Source: Angustibacter luteus
GTDB taxonomy: Bacteria; Actinomycetota; Actinomycetes; Actinomycetales; Angustibacteraceae
Assembly (NCBI RefSeq): GCF_039541115.1
Contig: NZ_BAABFP010000005.1
Span: 62,001-126,000, forward strand
DNA length: 64,000 nucleotides
Reading direction: 5' to 3'
Positions 54,309-64,000 of this stretch are shown here, piece after piece. Position numbers and translations under genes: made by a program. Position 1 is the stretch's first letter. Every line of letters begins with the position of its first letter. Below the pieces are notes generated by a model. It was not told the origin of the DNA. It ran no database searches and worked only from the letters and a program-made list of their open reading frames with translations.

Positions 54309-56305
54309 GGGTGGACGCCAAGGGGGCACGCGGCTCCGCCCGTTCCGGCACCCCCAACCGGGTGCCCGCCCAGCGCAAGCCCGCCGCCCGTTCGGCGAGC
54401 CGGACCACCACCCGTCCGACCCCTCGCTCGACCACCCGCCCGGCCGCGCAGCGCTCGGCCCGGGCGGCCGGGCGGCCGGCGTCCCAGCAGCGCGGCGGAC
54501 GTCGTCCGCCGCCTCCGCCTGCTCGCCGCCCCAAATTGGGGCATCCGCAGCGCCGGGCGCGCGCCATGTTCATCGGGGTCTGCTTCGTCCTGAGCCTGTT
54601 CGCGGTGCAGCTGCTGCGGTTGCAGGCGCTGGACGCGTCCGCGATGGCCGAGCAGGCTCTCGGCAGCCGGCTGACCACCGTGCCGGTGTCGGCCGCCCGC
54701 GGCGAGATCGTGGACCGCAGCGGCGTCGTGCTGGCCACCAGCCTGGAGCGCTACAACGTCACCGTCGACCAGACGACCGTGCAGCTCTACAAGAAGTACG
54801 AGCGGGATCCGGTCACCGGCAAGAAGCATGAGGTCACGTTGGGGATCGCCGGTGCCGCTGCCGCGCTGGCACCGGTGCTCGGGATGGACGTCGCGACCGT
54901 CGAGGCCAAGCTCACCGGCACCCGGCGCTTCGCCTACATCACCAAGGGGGTCACCCCCGAGGTGTGGCGCAAGGTGGACGCCCTCGGCGTGACCGGGATC
55001 TACCCCGAGCGCACCACCCAGCGGTCCTACCCGGCGGACGGCGTCGGCGCCTCCGTCGTCGGGTTCGTCGGGAAGGACAACACGCCGCTCGCCGGCCTCG
55101 AGCTCAAGCTGAACAAGCTGCTCACCGGGACGCCCGGCAGCCAGACGTACGAGCGCGACCCGCAGGGTCGGCACATCCCGACCGGCGACATCGCGCAGAA
55201 GGCCGCGGTGCCGGGCAGCACCGTGCAGCTGACCCTCGACCGCGACCTGCAGTGGAAGGCCGAGCAGGCGCTCGCCGCCAAGGTCAAGGAGACCGGCGCC
55301 CTGTCCGGGACGGTCGTCGTGATGTCGGTGGACGGCAGGATCCTGGCGCTGGCGAACGCCCCGACGTTCGACCCGAACGTGCCGGCGCAGAGCAAGCCGG
55401 CGAACCTGTCCAACCGCGCACTGTCCGAGGTCTACGAGCCCGGCTCGACCAGCAAGGTGATGACCGCCGCCGCCGCACTCGAGGAAGGCGTCGTCACCCC
55501 GTCGACGCCCTTCGAGGTGCCCGGCGAGATCCACCGGGCCGGCAAGGTCTTCCACGACTCCCACGCGCACGCCGTCGAGGCCCTGACGTTCGCCGGGGTG
55601 CTGGCGAAGTCCAGCAACGTCGGCACGATCATGGCCGGCGAGAAGCTCGCGCCGACGACCATGTACTCCTACCTGAACAAGTTCGGCATCGGGCAGCCCT
55701 CCGGTCTGGCCTTCCCCGGCGAGAGCCGGGGCATCCTGGCCCAGCCGCAGGACTGGAGCGGGTCGCAGCGGTACACGGTGCTCTTCGGCCAGGGCCTGTC
55801 GGTGAACGCGGTGCAGGCGGCCGGGGTCTACCAGACCATCGCCAACGACGGCGTGCGGGTGCAGCCCGAGCTGGTGGCCGGCACCGTCGACGCCAACGGC
55901 ACCCTGAAGCCGGCCGCGGCCCCGAAGCAGACGCGGGTGGTCAGCGCCAAGACGGCGGCCACCCTGCGCCGGATGCTCGAGGGCGTGGTCAGCAAGGACG
56001 GCACCGCGCCCGAGGCCAAAATCGCCGGGTACCGGGTGGCCGGCAAGACGGGTACGGCGCAGCGCTTCGACCCGACGTGCGGCTGCTACCGCGGCTACAC
56101 CGGCTCCTTCATCGGCATGGCCCCCGCGGACGACCCCCAGCTGGTCGTCGCGGTCACCCTGCAGCGTCCGGTCCGTGGGTACTTCGGCGGCACGGTCGCC
56201 GCGCCGGTGTTCAAGGACGTGATGACCTACGCGCTGCAGAAGATGCAGATCCCGCCGACCGGGTCGAAGTCGCCCACGATCCGGCTCACCCCGAAGGACC
56301 GGTAG
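54305..56305 (+). CDS. ftsI: Septal penicillin-binding protein FtsI (PBP3)
   Basis: This 666-residue protein starts at GTG 54305 (a GTG at 54311 is an alternative). A basic Pro/Arg-rich cytoplasmic N-terminus of about 80 residues precedes one TM helix (AMFIGVCFVLSLFAVQLL). The PBP dimerisation domain (VPVSAARGEIVDRSGVVLATS) follows. Transpeptidase motifs are S381-TSK (PGSTSKVM), S436-S-N438 and K581-TGT. It crosslinks septal peptidoglycan with FtsW. The tail lacks PASTA domains. Confidence 0.95.
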   Translation: MRVDAKGARGSARSGTPNRVPAQRKPAARSASRTTTRPTPRSTTRPAAQRSARAAGRPASQQRGGRRPPPPPARRPKLGHPQRRARAMFIGVCFVLSLFAVQLLRLQALDASAMAEQALGSRLTTVPVSAARGEIVDRSGVVLATSLERYNVTVDQTTVQLYKKYERDPVTGKKHEVTLGIAGAAAALAPVLGMDVATVEAKLTGTRRFAYITKGVTPEVWRKVDALGVTGIYPERTTQRSYPADGVGASVVGFVGKDNTPLAGLELKLNKLLTGTPGSQTYERDPQGRHIPTGDIAQKAAVPGSTVQLTLDRDLQWKAEQALAAKVKETGALSGTVVVMSVDGRILALANAPTFDPNVPAQSKPANLSNRALSEVYEPGSTSKVMTAAAALEEGVVTPSTPFEVPGEIHRAGKVFHDSHAHAVEALTFAGVLAKSSNVGTIMAGEKLAPTTMYSYLNKFGIGQPSGLAFPGESRGILAQPQDWSGSQRYTVLFGQGLSVNAVQAAGVYQTIANDGVRVQPELVAGTVDANGTLKPAAAPKQTRVVSAKTAATLRRMLEGVVSKDGTAPEAKIAGYRVAGKTGTAQRFDPTCGCYRGYTGSFIGMAPADDPQLVVAVTLQRPVRGYFGGTVAAPVFKDVMTYALQKMQIPPTGSKSPTIRLTPKDR

Positions 56306-56315
56306 CCTCGCCACC

Positions 56316-57872
56316 GTGTCTGCAGCCGCTGTGACGTCGCCCGGGCTGCGCCCATCGATCTCGACGGGGTGCACGCTGCGCGAGGTCGTCGACACCTCCC
56401 CGGAGCCGATCCGGTGCCCCGCTGAGGCACTCGCGTCCCGGGTGCTCGGGGTGACCCTGGACTCCCGGTCCGTGCGTCCCGGTGACCTCTACGCAGCCCT
56501 GCCGGGATCGCGGGTGCACGGCGCCGAGTTCGCCGCCGCGACCGCCGCGTCCGGAGCTCGGGCCGTGCTCACCGACGAGCACGGAGCGACCCTGGTGGCC
56601 GCGGCAGGGGTCGACCTTCCCGTGCTGGTCACCGCCGACCCCCGGGCGGTGCTGGGCTGGGTCGCCTCGACGGTCTACGGCAACCCGGCGGGGGACGTGA
56701 CCCTGCTGGGCGTGACGGGGACGAACGGCAAGACCACCACGACGTACCTGATGGACGCCGTGCTGCGGGCTGCGGGCCGCAGCACCGGACTGGTCGGCAC
56801 GGTCGAGACCCGGGTCGCCGACGTCCGCGTCCCCAGTGTGCGCACCACGCCCGAGGCCCCCGACCTGCACGCGCTGCTCGCCACGATGCGCGAGCGCGGG
56901 GTCCAGGTCTGCTCGATGGAGGTGTCCAGCCAGGCACTGGCCCAGCACCGGGTGGACGGCGCCGTCATGGACGTCGCCGGCTTCACCAACTTCAGCCAGG
57001 ACCACCTCGAGCTGCACGGGGACATGGACACGTACCTGGCGGCCAAGGAGCTGCTGCTCACCCCCGCGCACAGCCGCCGGGCCGTCGTCGTCGTGGACGA
57101 CGAGGGCTCGCGGCACGCCGCAGCCGGCGCCACCGTCCCGGTGACCACGCTGTCCGGCCGACCGGACGCCGACACGCACTGGCGGGTCGTGCGCCGTTCG
57201 CCGCGGGCCGGGGGGATCGACTTCGTGCTCGCCGACCAGGCGGGGCAGGAGCTGGCCCTGCGCTGCCCGCTCCCAGGCGACTTCAACGTGCTCAACGCCG
57301 CCCTGGCCGCCGTGATGCTGCTGACCGCCGGGCTGAGCGCCGAGCAGGTGCGCAGCGGGTTGGCCGCCGCCGACGGCGTCCCCGGGCGCATGGAGCGGGT
57401 CAGCGAGCCCGGCCGCGACCCGCTCGCGGTGGTCGACTACGCGCACACCCCCGACGCGGTCGGCGCGGCCCTGCAGGCGCTGCGGCCGGCGGCGTCCGGT
57501 CGCCTGGTCGTCGTCCTCGGTGCGGGTGGGGACCGCGACCCCGGCAAGCGTCCTGGCATGGGTGGTGCCGCGGCCCGCTACGCCGACGTCGTGGTGGTCA
57601 CCGACGACAACCCGCGCACCGAGGACCCGGCCGCGATCCGCACCGCCGTCCTGGCTGGTGCCAGGTCCGCCGCGGTGGACGGAGTCGAGGTGATCGAGGT
57701 CGGCGACCGCCGGGCCGCCATCGAGGAGGGCGTCCGGCAGGCCGCCGGCCCCGGTGACGTCCTGCTCGTCGCCGGCAAGGGCCACGAACCCGGCCAGGAG
57801 GTCGCTGGCGTCGTCCATCCGTTCGACGACCGGGCCGAGCTCGCTCGGGCCCTGCGTGAGGCCCGCTCGTGA
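56316..57872 (+). CDS. murE: UDP-MurNAc-tripeptide synthetase MurE (meso-DAP type)
   Basis: This 518-residue protein starts at GTG 56316. The P-loop is [11 protein letters not shown] (residues 132-142), followed by Mur-ligase motifs SMEVSSQALAQHRVDG and FTNFSQDHLELHGDMDTY. DDNPRTEDP near residue 430 is the DNPR signature of ligases that add meso-diaminopimelate, consistent with dapF in this window. It overlaps murF by four bases. Confidence 0.95.
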   Translation: MSAAAVTSPGLRPSISTGCTLREVVDTSPEPIRCPAEALASRVLGVTLDSRSVRPGDLYAALPGSRVHGAEFAAATAASGARAVLTDEHGATLVAAAGVDLPVLVTADPRAVLGWVASTVYGNPAGDVTLLGVTGTNGKTTTTYLMDAVLRAAGRSTGLVGTVETRVADVRVPSVRTTPEAPDLHALLATMRERGVQVCSMEVSSQALAQHRVDGAVMDVAGFTNFSQDHLELHGDMDTYLAAKELLLTPAHSRRAVVVVDDEGSRHAAAGATVPVTTLSGRPDADTHWRVVRRSPRAGGIDFVLADQAGQELALRCPLPGDFNVLNAALAAVMLLTAGLSAEQVRSGLAAADGVPGRMERVSEPGRDPLAVVDYAHTPDAVGAALQALRPAASGRLVVVLGAGGDRDPGKRPGMGGAAARYADVVVVTDDNPRTEDPAAIRTAVLAGARSAAVDGVEVIEVGDRRAAIEEGVRQAAGPGDVLLVAGKGHEPGQEVAGVVHPFDDRAELARALREARS

Positions 57873-59251
57873 TCCCGCTGACCCTGGCCGAGCTGGCCGC
57901 CGCGACCGGCGCCCGGCTGCACGGCGACCCCACGACGCTGGTGGACGGCGAGGTCGTCACGGATGCCCGTCTCTGCGGCCCCGGCAGCCTCTACGTCGCG
58001 CGCCGGGGTGAGCACGCGGACGGGATGGACTACGTGCCGCAGGCCGTCGGGCGTGGCGCCGTGGCGGTGCTGGCCGAGCGGCCGGCGGACGAGCTGGGCA
58101 CCCTGGTCGTCGACGACGTCCAGCTCGCGTTCGGGGCGATCGCGCACGAGGTGGCGCAGCGGGTGCCGGGGCTGCGGGTGGTCGCGATCACCGGGTCCTC
58201 GGGCAAGACGAGCACCAAGGACCTGCTGGCCCAGGTGCTGGCCGAGCACGGGCCGACCGTCGCCACCGTGGAGTCCTACAACGGCGAGGTCGGCGTCCCG
58301 CTGACCGTCTGCCGGGTCGAGCCCGGCACCGCCCACGTCGTCGTCGAGATGGGCGCGCGCGGCCTGGGCCACATCCGCTACCTGACCGAGATCGTGCGCC
58401 CGGACGTCGCGGTCGTCCTGAACGTCGGCGCCGCGCACGTGGGGGAGTTCGGCTCCGTCGAGGTCATCGCCCGCGCCAAGGCCGAGCTCGTGCAGGCGCT
58501 CACCCCCGACGGGGTCGCCGTGCTGAACGCCGACGACCCGCGGGTCCGAGCCATGGCCGGCGCCACGGCCGGCCGGGTCGTCCTGGTCGGGCGCTCCGAG
58601 GACGCCGAGGTGCGCGCCGCCGACGTCCTGCTCGACGACCAGGCCCGGGCGTCGTTCTCGTTGCAGCGCGGCGCCGAGGCGGCCCCGGTCCGGCTCGCGC
58701 TGCACGGCGAGCACCAGGTCGGCAACGCGCTCGCGGTCGCCGCCGTGGCCCTCGAGCTCGGGATGTCGCTGCCGGACGTCGCGCAGGCGCTGGGCCGGGC
58801 CCGCCCGGCGAGCCGCTGGCGGATGGAGGTCACGGAGCGCCCGGACGGAGTGCGCATCGTGAACGACGCCTACAACGCCAACCCGGACTCGATGCGAGCC
58901 GCACTGAAGGCGCTGGCCAGCATGGGCGAGGGGCGCCGCACCTGGGCCGTCCTCGGCGAGATGCTCGAGCTGGGGGACAGCACGATCGACGAGCACGACC
59001 GCATCGGCCGGCTCGCGGTGCGGCTCAACGTGTCGCGGCTCGTCGCCGTCGGCCCGGGGGCCCGCGCGATCCACACCGGTGCCACCCAGGAGGGATCCTG
59101 GGGGGAGGAGTCCATGCACGTGCCGGACGTCGAGGCGGCCTACGCGCTGCTCGCCGAGCAGCTGAAACCAGGGGACGTCGTGCTGTTGAAGTCGAGCCGG
59201 GACGCCGGCCTGCGCCATCTCGGGGACCGACTCGCGGGGGTGGGCGCATGA
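57869..59251 (+). CDS. murF: UDP-MurNAc-tripeptide D-Ala-D-Ala ligase MurF
   Basis: This 460-residue protein starts at GTG 57869 in the murE stop. The P-loop [18 protein letters not shown] lies near residue 108. [38 protein letters not shown] and [19 protein letters not shown] are the MurF-specific motifs. It adds D-Ala-D-Ala to the UDP-tripeptide, giving the MraY substrate. It ends in ATGA with mraY. Confidence 0.95.
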   Translation: MIPLTLAELAAATGARLHGDPTTLVDGEVVTDARLCGPGSLYVARRGEHADGMDYVPQAVGRGAVAVLAERPADELGTLVVDDVQLAFGAIAHEVAQRVPGLRVVAITGSSGKTSTKDLLAQVLAEHGPTVATVESYNGEVGVPLTVCRVEPGTAHVVVEMGARGLGHIRYLTEIVRPDVAVVLNVGAAHVGEFGSVEVIARAKAELVQALTPDGVAVLNADDPRVRAMAGATAGRVVLVGRSEDAEVRAADVLLDDQARASFSLQRGAEAAPVRLALHGEHQVGNALAVAAVALELGMSLPDVAQALGRARPASRWRMEVTERPDGVRIVNDAYNANPDSMRAALKALASMGEGRRTWAVLGEMLELGDSTIDEHDRIGRLAVRLNVSRLVAVGPGARAIHTGATQEGSWGEESMHVPDVEAAYALLAEQLKPGDVVLLKSSRDAGLRHLGDRLAGVGA

Positions 59252-60348
59252 GGGCCGTCCTGATCGCGGCTGCCGTCTCGCTGATGGTCTCGCTGCTGGG
59301 CACGCCGGTGTACATCCGCTGGCTCACCAAGCAGGGGTACGGCCAGTTCATCCGGGACGACGGCCCGACGTCGCACCACACCAAGCGCGGCACGCCGACC
59401 ATGGGCGGCACGGTCATCATCCTGGCGGCGCTGCTGGCCTACGGCGCGGCCCACCTCATCACCACGAACCCGCCGACGATGAGCGCGATCCTGGTGCTGT
59501 TCCTGATGACCGGCCTCGGCGTCGTCGGCTTCCTGGACGACTTCATCAAGATCAGCAAGCAGCGCAGCCTCGGGCTGCGCACCGTGCCCAAGCTCATCGG
59601 GCAGTCGGTGGTGGCCCTGCTGTTCGCCGTGCTGGTGCTGCAGTTCCCCAACCACAAGTTCCGCACCCCGGCCTCGACCCAGATCTCGTTCATCCGGGAC
59701 ACCCGGTTCGACTTCGCGTTCGCGGGGGCCACGCTCGGCGTCATCCTGTTCTGCATCTGGGCGTACGTGATGATCGCGGCGACCAGCAACGGCGTGAACC
59801 TCACCGACGGCCTGGACGGCCTGGCCACCGGGGCCAGCACGCTGGTGTTCGCGGCGTACGTGCTGATCGGCACCTGGCAGTCCAACCAGAGCTGCCAGCT
59901 GCTCGGCGACGGCGAGACCGGGGCGACCGCCCTGAAGTGCTACGAGGTCCGCGATCCTCGTGACCTGGCGGTGGTCGCCGCCTGCCTGATGGGCGCGTGC
60001 ATCGGGTTCCTGTGGTGGAACGCCTCGCCCGCGAAGATCTTCATGGGCGACACGGGGTCGCTCGCCCTCGGCGGCGCGCTGGCCGGCCTGGCGATCACGA
60101 CCCGCACCGAGCTGCTGCTGCTCGTCGTCGGCGGCCTCTTCGTGCTCATCACGCTCTCCGTCATCATCCAGGTCGGCTCGTTCAAGCTGACCGGCAGACG
60201 GGTCTTCCGGATGGCACCGCTGCAGCACCACTTCGAGCTGCTCGGCTGGCACGAGGTCACCATCGTCATCCGGTTCTGGATCATCGCCGGACTGTTCGTG
60301 GCCCTCGGCCTGGGCATCTTCTACGCGGAGTGGGTGGTCGGTTCGTGA
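59248..60348 (+). CDS. mraY: Phospho-N-acetylmuramoyl-pentapeptide transferase MraY
   Basis: This 366-residue, about ten-TM protein has conserved cytoplasmic motifs: [36 protein letters not shown] with the catalytic DD pair, [12 protein letters not shown] and [24 protein letters not shown] is near the C-terminus. It makes lipid I at the membrane. The loop holding two Cys ([15 protein letters not shown]) between TM segments is an extracytoplasmic insert. The stop overlaps murD. Confidence 0.96.
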   Translation: MRAVLIAAAVSLMVSLLGTPVYIRWLTKQGYGQFIRDDGPTSHHTKRGTPTMGGTVIILAALLAYGAAHLITTNPPTMSAILVLFLMTGLGVVGFLDDFIKISKQRSLGLRTVPKLIGQSVVALLFAVLVLQFPNHKFRTPASTQISFIRDTRFDFAFAGATLGVILFCIWAYVMIAATSNGVNLTDGLDGLATGASTLVFAAYVLIGTWQSNQSCQLLGDGETGATALKCYEVRDPRDLAVVAACLMGACIGFLWWNASPAKIFMGDTGSLALGGALAGLAITTRTELLLLVVGGLFVLITLSVIIQVGSFKLTGRRVFRMAPLQHHFELLGWHEVTIVIRFWIIAGLFVALGLGIFYAEWVVGS

Positions 60349-61841
60349 GCGAGGCGGCTGGCCGGCTCGACGCCCTGACCGACTGCGACGCGGACTGGGC
60401 CGGCCTCGACGTCGTCGTGGCCGGGTTGGCGGTCAGCGGGTTCGCCGCCGCCGACGCGCTGCTGCAACGCGGGGCCCGTCTGGTCGTGCTGGACGGTCGA
60501 GAGGGCGCCGCCGAGCAGGAGCGGGCCGAGATCCTGCGCATCATGGGAGCCGACGTCCGGCTGGGTGACGATGCGACGACGTCGCTGCCCGGGCGCCCCG
60601 ACCTGGTGGTGACCTCGCCGGGCTGGCGGCCTGAGCAGCCCGTGCTCGCCGCAGCAGCCGCGGCTGGGATCCCGGTCTGGGGCGAGGTCGAGCTGGCCTG
60701 GCGGATGCGTCCGGCGCACGGCGGTCCGCCCTGGCTGACCCTGACCGGGACGAACGGCAAGACCACGACCGTCCGGATGCTCGCGTCGATGCTCGAGGCG
60801 GCGGGGCTCAAGGCCGCGGCCGTGGGCAACGTGGGGACGCCGATCCTGCACGCCGTGCTCTCCGAGCAGCCGCTGGACGTGCTGGCCGTCGAGCTGTCCA
60901 GCTTCCAGCTGCACTGGTTGGGACCGGACCGGGCCCGCTCCGTGGCGCCGCTGGCCAGCGCCGTCCTCAACGTCGCGCCCGACCACCTCGACTGGCACGG
61001 CAGCCTCGAGGCCTACACCCGGGACAAGGGCGAGGTGTACGAGCGCACCGAGGTGGCCTGCGTCTACAACGTGCAGGACCCGCGGACCGAGCAGCTGGTG
61101 CGCGACGCCGACGTCACCGACGGCTGCCGCGCGATCGGCTTCACCCTCGGCACCCCGTCGGTCGGGATGGTCGGGGTGGTGGACGACGTGCTGGCCGACC
61201 GGGCGTTCGTCGAGGAGCGCCGCACGTCGGCCGCCGAGCTCGGCACGCTGGACGACGTCCAGGGCGACTCCCCGGTGCTGGCCCCCCACCAGGTGTCGAA
61301 CGCGCTGGCCGCGGCCGCGCTGGCCCGGGCGGCCGGGGTGCCACCCGCCGCGGTGCGCAACGGCCTGCGCGGGTTCCGGCCCGACCCGCACCGCATCGCG
61401 CACGTCGCCACGGTGGACGGCGTGACCTGGGTCGACGACTCCAAGGCGACCAACCCGCCGGCTGCTGCCGCGTCGCTGGCCGCGTTCGAGCACGTGGTCT
61501 GGGTGGCCGGCGGGCTGCTCAAGGGCGCGGACGTCGACGACCTGGTCCGGGTGCACGCGCCGCGCCTGCGCGCCGCCGTGCTGATCGGTCGGGACCGGGA
61601 CCAGATCGCCCGGGCGATCGCGCGACACGCGCCGGATGTCCCGGTCGTGGAGGTCGACCCGTCGGAGACTGGCCTCATGGACGACGTCGTGCGCCGCGCC
61701 GCAGGTCTGGCGCACCCCGGCGACACCGTGCTGCTCGCCCCGGCGGCGGCGTCGATGGACCAGTTCCGCGACTACGCCCAGCGCGGGGAGGAGTTCGCCG
61801 CCGCCGTCCACCGGTTCACTCGGTCACGGCAGGGGGAGTAG
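60345..61841 (+). CDS. murD: UDP-MurNAc-L-alanine D-glutamate ligase MurD
   Basis: The protein has 498 residues from GTG 60345 in the mraY stop; the frame is open upstream inside mraY but unused. N-terminal nucleotide-binding-like domain ([21 protein letters not shown]), P-loop [16 protein letters not shown] near residue 135, [19 protein letters not shown] and [19 protein letters not shown] are typical. It adds D-Glu to UDP-MurNAc-Ala. Three bases separate it from ftsW. Confidence 0.95.
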   Translation: MSEAAGRLDALTDCDADWAGLDVVVAGLAVSGFAAADALLQRGARLVVLDGREGAAEQERAEILRIMGADVRLGDDATTSLPGRPDLVVTSPGWRPEQPVLAAAAAAGIPVWGEVELAWRMRPAHGGPPWLTLTGTNGKTTTVRMLASMLEAAGLKAAAVGNVGTPILHAVLSEQPLDVLAVELSSFQLHWLGPDRARSVAPLASAVLNVAPDHLDWHGSLEAYTRDKGEVYERTEVACVYNVQDPRTEQLVRDADVTDGCRAIGFTLGTPSVGMVGVVDDVLADRAFVEERRTSAAELGTLDDVQGDSPVLAPHQVSNALAAAALARAAGVPPAAVRNGLRGFRPDPHRIAHVATVDGVTWVDDSKATNPPAAAASLAAFEHVVWVAGGLLKGADVDDLVRVHAPRLRAAVLIGRDRDQIARAIARHAPDVPVVEVDPSETGLMDDVVRRAAGLAHPGDTVLLAPAAASMDQFRDYAQRGEEFAAAVHRFTRSRQGE

Positions 61842-61844
61842 CAC

Positions 61845-63104
61845 GTGAGCAGCCAGGTCGACCGGCGCGAGGCGTTCGCCGTGCCGCAGTCGCGACTGCG
61901 TCGGCACGTACCGGCCGCGGAGCGGCTGGACTCGCCCGTGACCACCTACTACGTGCTGCTCGGCTCGACGCTGCTGCTGCTGGTCATCGGGCTGGTCATG
62001 GTGCTGTCGGCCTCCTCGGTCACGTCGCTGTCCAAGAGCGGGTCCTCGTTCACCGTGTTCCTGAGCCAGCTCCGATTCGCCGTGATCGGGCTCCCGCTCA
62101 TGCTGGTCGCCTCCCGCGTGCCGGTCCGCTGGTGGAAGCGCTTCGGCTGGGTCGTGCTGATCGGTGCGCTCGCCGCCCAGCTCCTGGTCTTCACCGGGCT
62201 CGGGGTCAGCGTCAACGGCAACCGCAACTGGATCGAGCTCGGCGGCCAACGGCTGCAGCCCTCCGAGGGGCTCAAGCTCGCGCTCGTGCTGTGGGGCGCC
62301 GCCGTGCTGGCCCGCAAGCGGCTGCTGCTGGACCGCTGGGTGCACGTGCTGGTCCCGGTGCTCGCGCCGGTCGGCGTGCTGGCCATTGCGCTCGTGCTGG
62401 CCGGTCACGACCTCGGGACGGCGTTGGTCCTGCTGATGATCCTGGGGGCACTGCTGTTCGCCGCAGGGGTACCCGCCCGGATGTTCCTGTTCGCCGGCGC
62501 GGCCATGAGCGGCCTGGTGGCCGTGATGGTCAGCACCAGCCCCAACCGCATGCAGCGCATCGAGTCGTGGCTGGGTGGGGGCTCGTGCACTGAGGTCCTC
62601 ACCACCTGCTACCAGTCGATCCACGGCAAGTACGCGTTGGCCGACGGGGGCTGGTGGGGGGTCGGGCTGGGCGCGAGCCGCGAGAAGTGGTCCTGGCTTC
62701 CCGAGGCGCACAACGACTTCATCTTCGCCATCATCGGTGAGGAGCTGGGGCTGCCCGGCGTCCTCGTCGTCCTCGCGCTCTTCCTGCTGATCGGCTGGGC
62801 CTGCCTGCGGCTGGTCACCCGCAGCGACGACCTGTTCGTCCGCATCGCGTCGGCCGCGACGATGGCCTGGCTGCTCGGCCAGACCCTGATCAACGTCGGC
62901 GCCGTCATCGGGATGCTCCCGGTCATCGGGCTGCCGCTGCCGCTGGTCTCCAGCGGCGGCTCCGCGCTGATCACCTCGATGCTGGTGCTGGGCATGCTGA
63001 TGGCCTTCGCCCGCGCCGAGCCTGGTGCGGCGCAGGCCTTGGGGGCGCGCGCGGGACTGCTGCGGCGCTCGCTCGCGGTCCTGCCGGGGCGGCGCGGGTC
63101 GTGA
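61845..63104 (+). CDS. ftsW: Lipid II polymerase / SEDS protein FtsW
   Basis: This 419-residue SEDS-family membrane protein has about ten TM helices: [40 protein letters not shown], and [24 protein letters not shown] with the catalytic-loop motif. [20 protein letters not shown] and [15 protein letters not shown] are conserved. It polymerises septal glycan with FtsI. The start is GTG 61845. It overlaps murG by four bases. Confidence 0.95.
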   Translation: MSSQVDRREAFAVPQSRLRRHVPAAERLDSPVTTYYVLLGSTLLLLVIGLVMVLSASSVTSLSKSGSSFTVFLSQLRFAVIGLPLMLVASRVPVRWWKRFGWVVLIGALAAQLLVFTGLGVSVNGNRNWIELGGQRLQPSEGLKLALVLWGAAVLARKRLLLDRWVHVLVPVLAPVGVLAIALVLAGHDLGTALVLLMILGALLFAAGVPARMFLFAGAAMSGLVAVMVSTSPNRMQRIESWLGGGSCTEVLTTCYQSIHGKYALADGGWWGVGLGASREKWSWLPEAHNDFIFAIIGEELGLPGVLVVLALFLLIGWACLRLVTRSDDLFVRIASAATMAWLLGQTLINVGAVIGMLPVIGLPLPLVSSGGSALITSMLVLGMLMAFARAEPGAAQALGARAGLLRRSLAVLPGRRGS

Positions 63105-64000
63105 CGACGTCCGTGCTGCTCGCCGGCGGGGGGACCGCCGGTCACGTCTCACCGCTGCTGGCGCTGGCGGACTGCCTGCGCCGGCGCGACCCGGCGACCC
63201 GGATCACCGTGCTGGGCACCACCGAGGGGCTCGAGGCGCGGCTGGTGCCGGCGCACGGGTACGAGCTGCTGACCATTCCCAAGGTGCCGATGCCGCGCCG
63301 TCCAGGTCCGGCCCTGGTTCGGCTGCCCGGACGCCTGTCGTCGGCCGTGCGGGCCGCGTCCGACGCGGTGCGCACCAGCGAGGCGGACGTCGTCGTGGGC
63401 TTCGGCGGGTACGTGGCCGCGCCCGCCTACCTGGCCGCGCGCCGGCGTGGCGTGCCGATCGCCGTGCACGAGCAGAACCCGCTTCCCGGGGTCGCCAACC
63501 GGCTCGGGGCCCGGCTGACCCGCTTCGTGGCCACCACGTTCGCGGACACCCAGCTGCCGCACGCCGTGCACACCGGGATGCCGCTGCGCCAGCAGATCAG
63601 CAGCCTGGCCGGCCTCAGCGGGGCCGAGCGCGCCGAGCGCCGGGCCGCGGCCCGGGCCGAGCTCGGGCTGGACCCGGATCGCCAGACCTTGCTGGTCACC
63701 GGCGGGTCGTCGGGCGCGCAGCGGCTGAACGAGACGTTCGGCGCCGCCGCGCCGGAGCTGCGGGCGGCGGGCGTCCAGGTCCTGCACGTGAGCGGGCTGG
63801 GCAAGCACGTGCACGTCGAGAGCGCGCCGGACGACGGTCGCGACGTCGGCGCCCCCTACGTCGTGCTGCCGTACCTGGACCGGATGGACGAGGCCTACCT
63901 GGCCGCGGACCTGGTGGTCTGCCGGTCGGGGGCCAACACGGTCTGCGAGCTGGCGACGGCCGGCCTCCCGGCGGCGTACGTGCCGCTGCCGATCGGCAAC
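63101..64000 (+). CDS. murG: UDP-GlcNAc transferase MurG (3' truncated by window)
   Basis: The first 300 codons are seen, starting at GTG 63101 in the ftsW stop. [20 protein letters not shown] is the MurG G-loop, [21 protein letters not shown] and [18 protein letters not shown] follow, and the C-terminal GT-B domain begins with [16 protein letters not shown] and [19 protein letters not shown] (UDP-GlcNAc site). It converts lipid I to lipid II on the inner face. The frame is open at the window end. Confidence 0.95.
   Translation, partial: MTTSVLLAGGGTAGHVSPLLALADCLRRRDPATRITVLGTTEGLEARLVPAHGYELLTIPKVPMPRRPGPALVRLPGRLSSAVRAASDAVRTSEADVVVGFGGYVAAPAYLAARRRGVPIAVHEQNPLPGVANRLGARLTRFVATTFADTQLPHAVHTGMPLRQQISSLAGLSGAERAERRAAARAELGLDPDRQTLLVTGGSSGAQRLNETFGAAAPELRAAGVQVLHVSGLGKHVHVESAPDDGRDVGAPYVVLPYLDRMDEAYLAADLVVCRSGANTVCELATAGLPAAYVPLPIGN

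Overview
The window is high-GC chromosomal DNA from an actinomycete. The evidence is the strong third-position GC bias, frequent GTG starts, many 4-bp ATGA/GTGA gene overlaps, TANNNT -10 boxes six bases before start codons, a TCGAAC-type LexA box at recA, and actinobacterial families (DUF2277, DUF3040, DUF6504, SAV_6107-type HEPN, gluABCD beside recA). MurE carries a DNPR motif and dapF is present, which points to meso-diaminopimelate peptidoglycan. I cannot name the genus. I see no rRNA, tRNA, CRISPR array, insertion sequence or prophage.

Layout. 1-3.9 kb: a truncated L,D-transpeptidase-like lipoprotein, a three-gene DrrAB-type ABC exporter and DUF2277. 4-12.5 kb: LexA box, recA, recX, an opposed glutamate-type ABC uptake operon (gluABCD), then miaB-miaA-dapF. 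12.5-20 kb: gamma-glutamyltranspeptidase, an RsmC-like methyltransferase, hflX, and a two-component system divergent from a His-rich membrane protein. 20-27.5 kb: DinG/XPD-type helicase, a small unknown, a DUF362-like/SRPBCC-like fusion coupled to an SDR reductase, and a VOC protein overlapping a streptomycin-kinase-like phosphotransferase.

27.6-31.9 kb: three consecutive secreted or surface proteins (two sharing a W-x-x-T-G-S-G export motif, two sharing a disulfide-type beta-sandwich domain) and a tiny zinc-ribbon-like protein. 31.9-37.0 kb: a compact six-gene minus-strand operon (beta-propeller, D/S/T-rich protein, three soluble Ig-like proteins of which one is very Cys-rich and two start with amphipathic helices, and a two-TM protein) divergent from an E1-like protein with two CxxC pairs. 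I recognise no described pathway here; it is the best candidate for a new system. Then come YbaK-like deacylase and a MerR regulator with a clear operator.

38.5-46 kb: a perfect LexA palindrome precedes DUF6504, a SAV_6107-type HEPN protein, a DnaE2-like polymerase, a methyltransferase and DinB, i.e. an SOS mutagenesis cassette sharing its operator core with recA. 46.2-51.5 kb: DUF3040, then a MoxR ATPase / DUF58 / TgpA-type transglutaminase operon. 52-64 kb: the dcw cluster mraZ-rsmH-ftsL-ftsI-murE-murF-mraY-murD-ftsW-murG, with a promoter carrying MraZ-type repeats; murG runs off the end.

The conserved blocks handle DNA damage (recA, recX, translesion cassette), tRNA modification (miaA, miaB) and wall synthesis and division (dapF, LDT-like lipoprotein, dcw). 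The accessory genes of unknown function lie mainly between 18.8 and 37 kb. A side pattern is that many gene junctions carry short tandem repeats of 9-14 bp with unrelated units.
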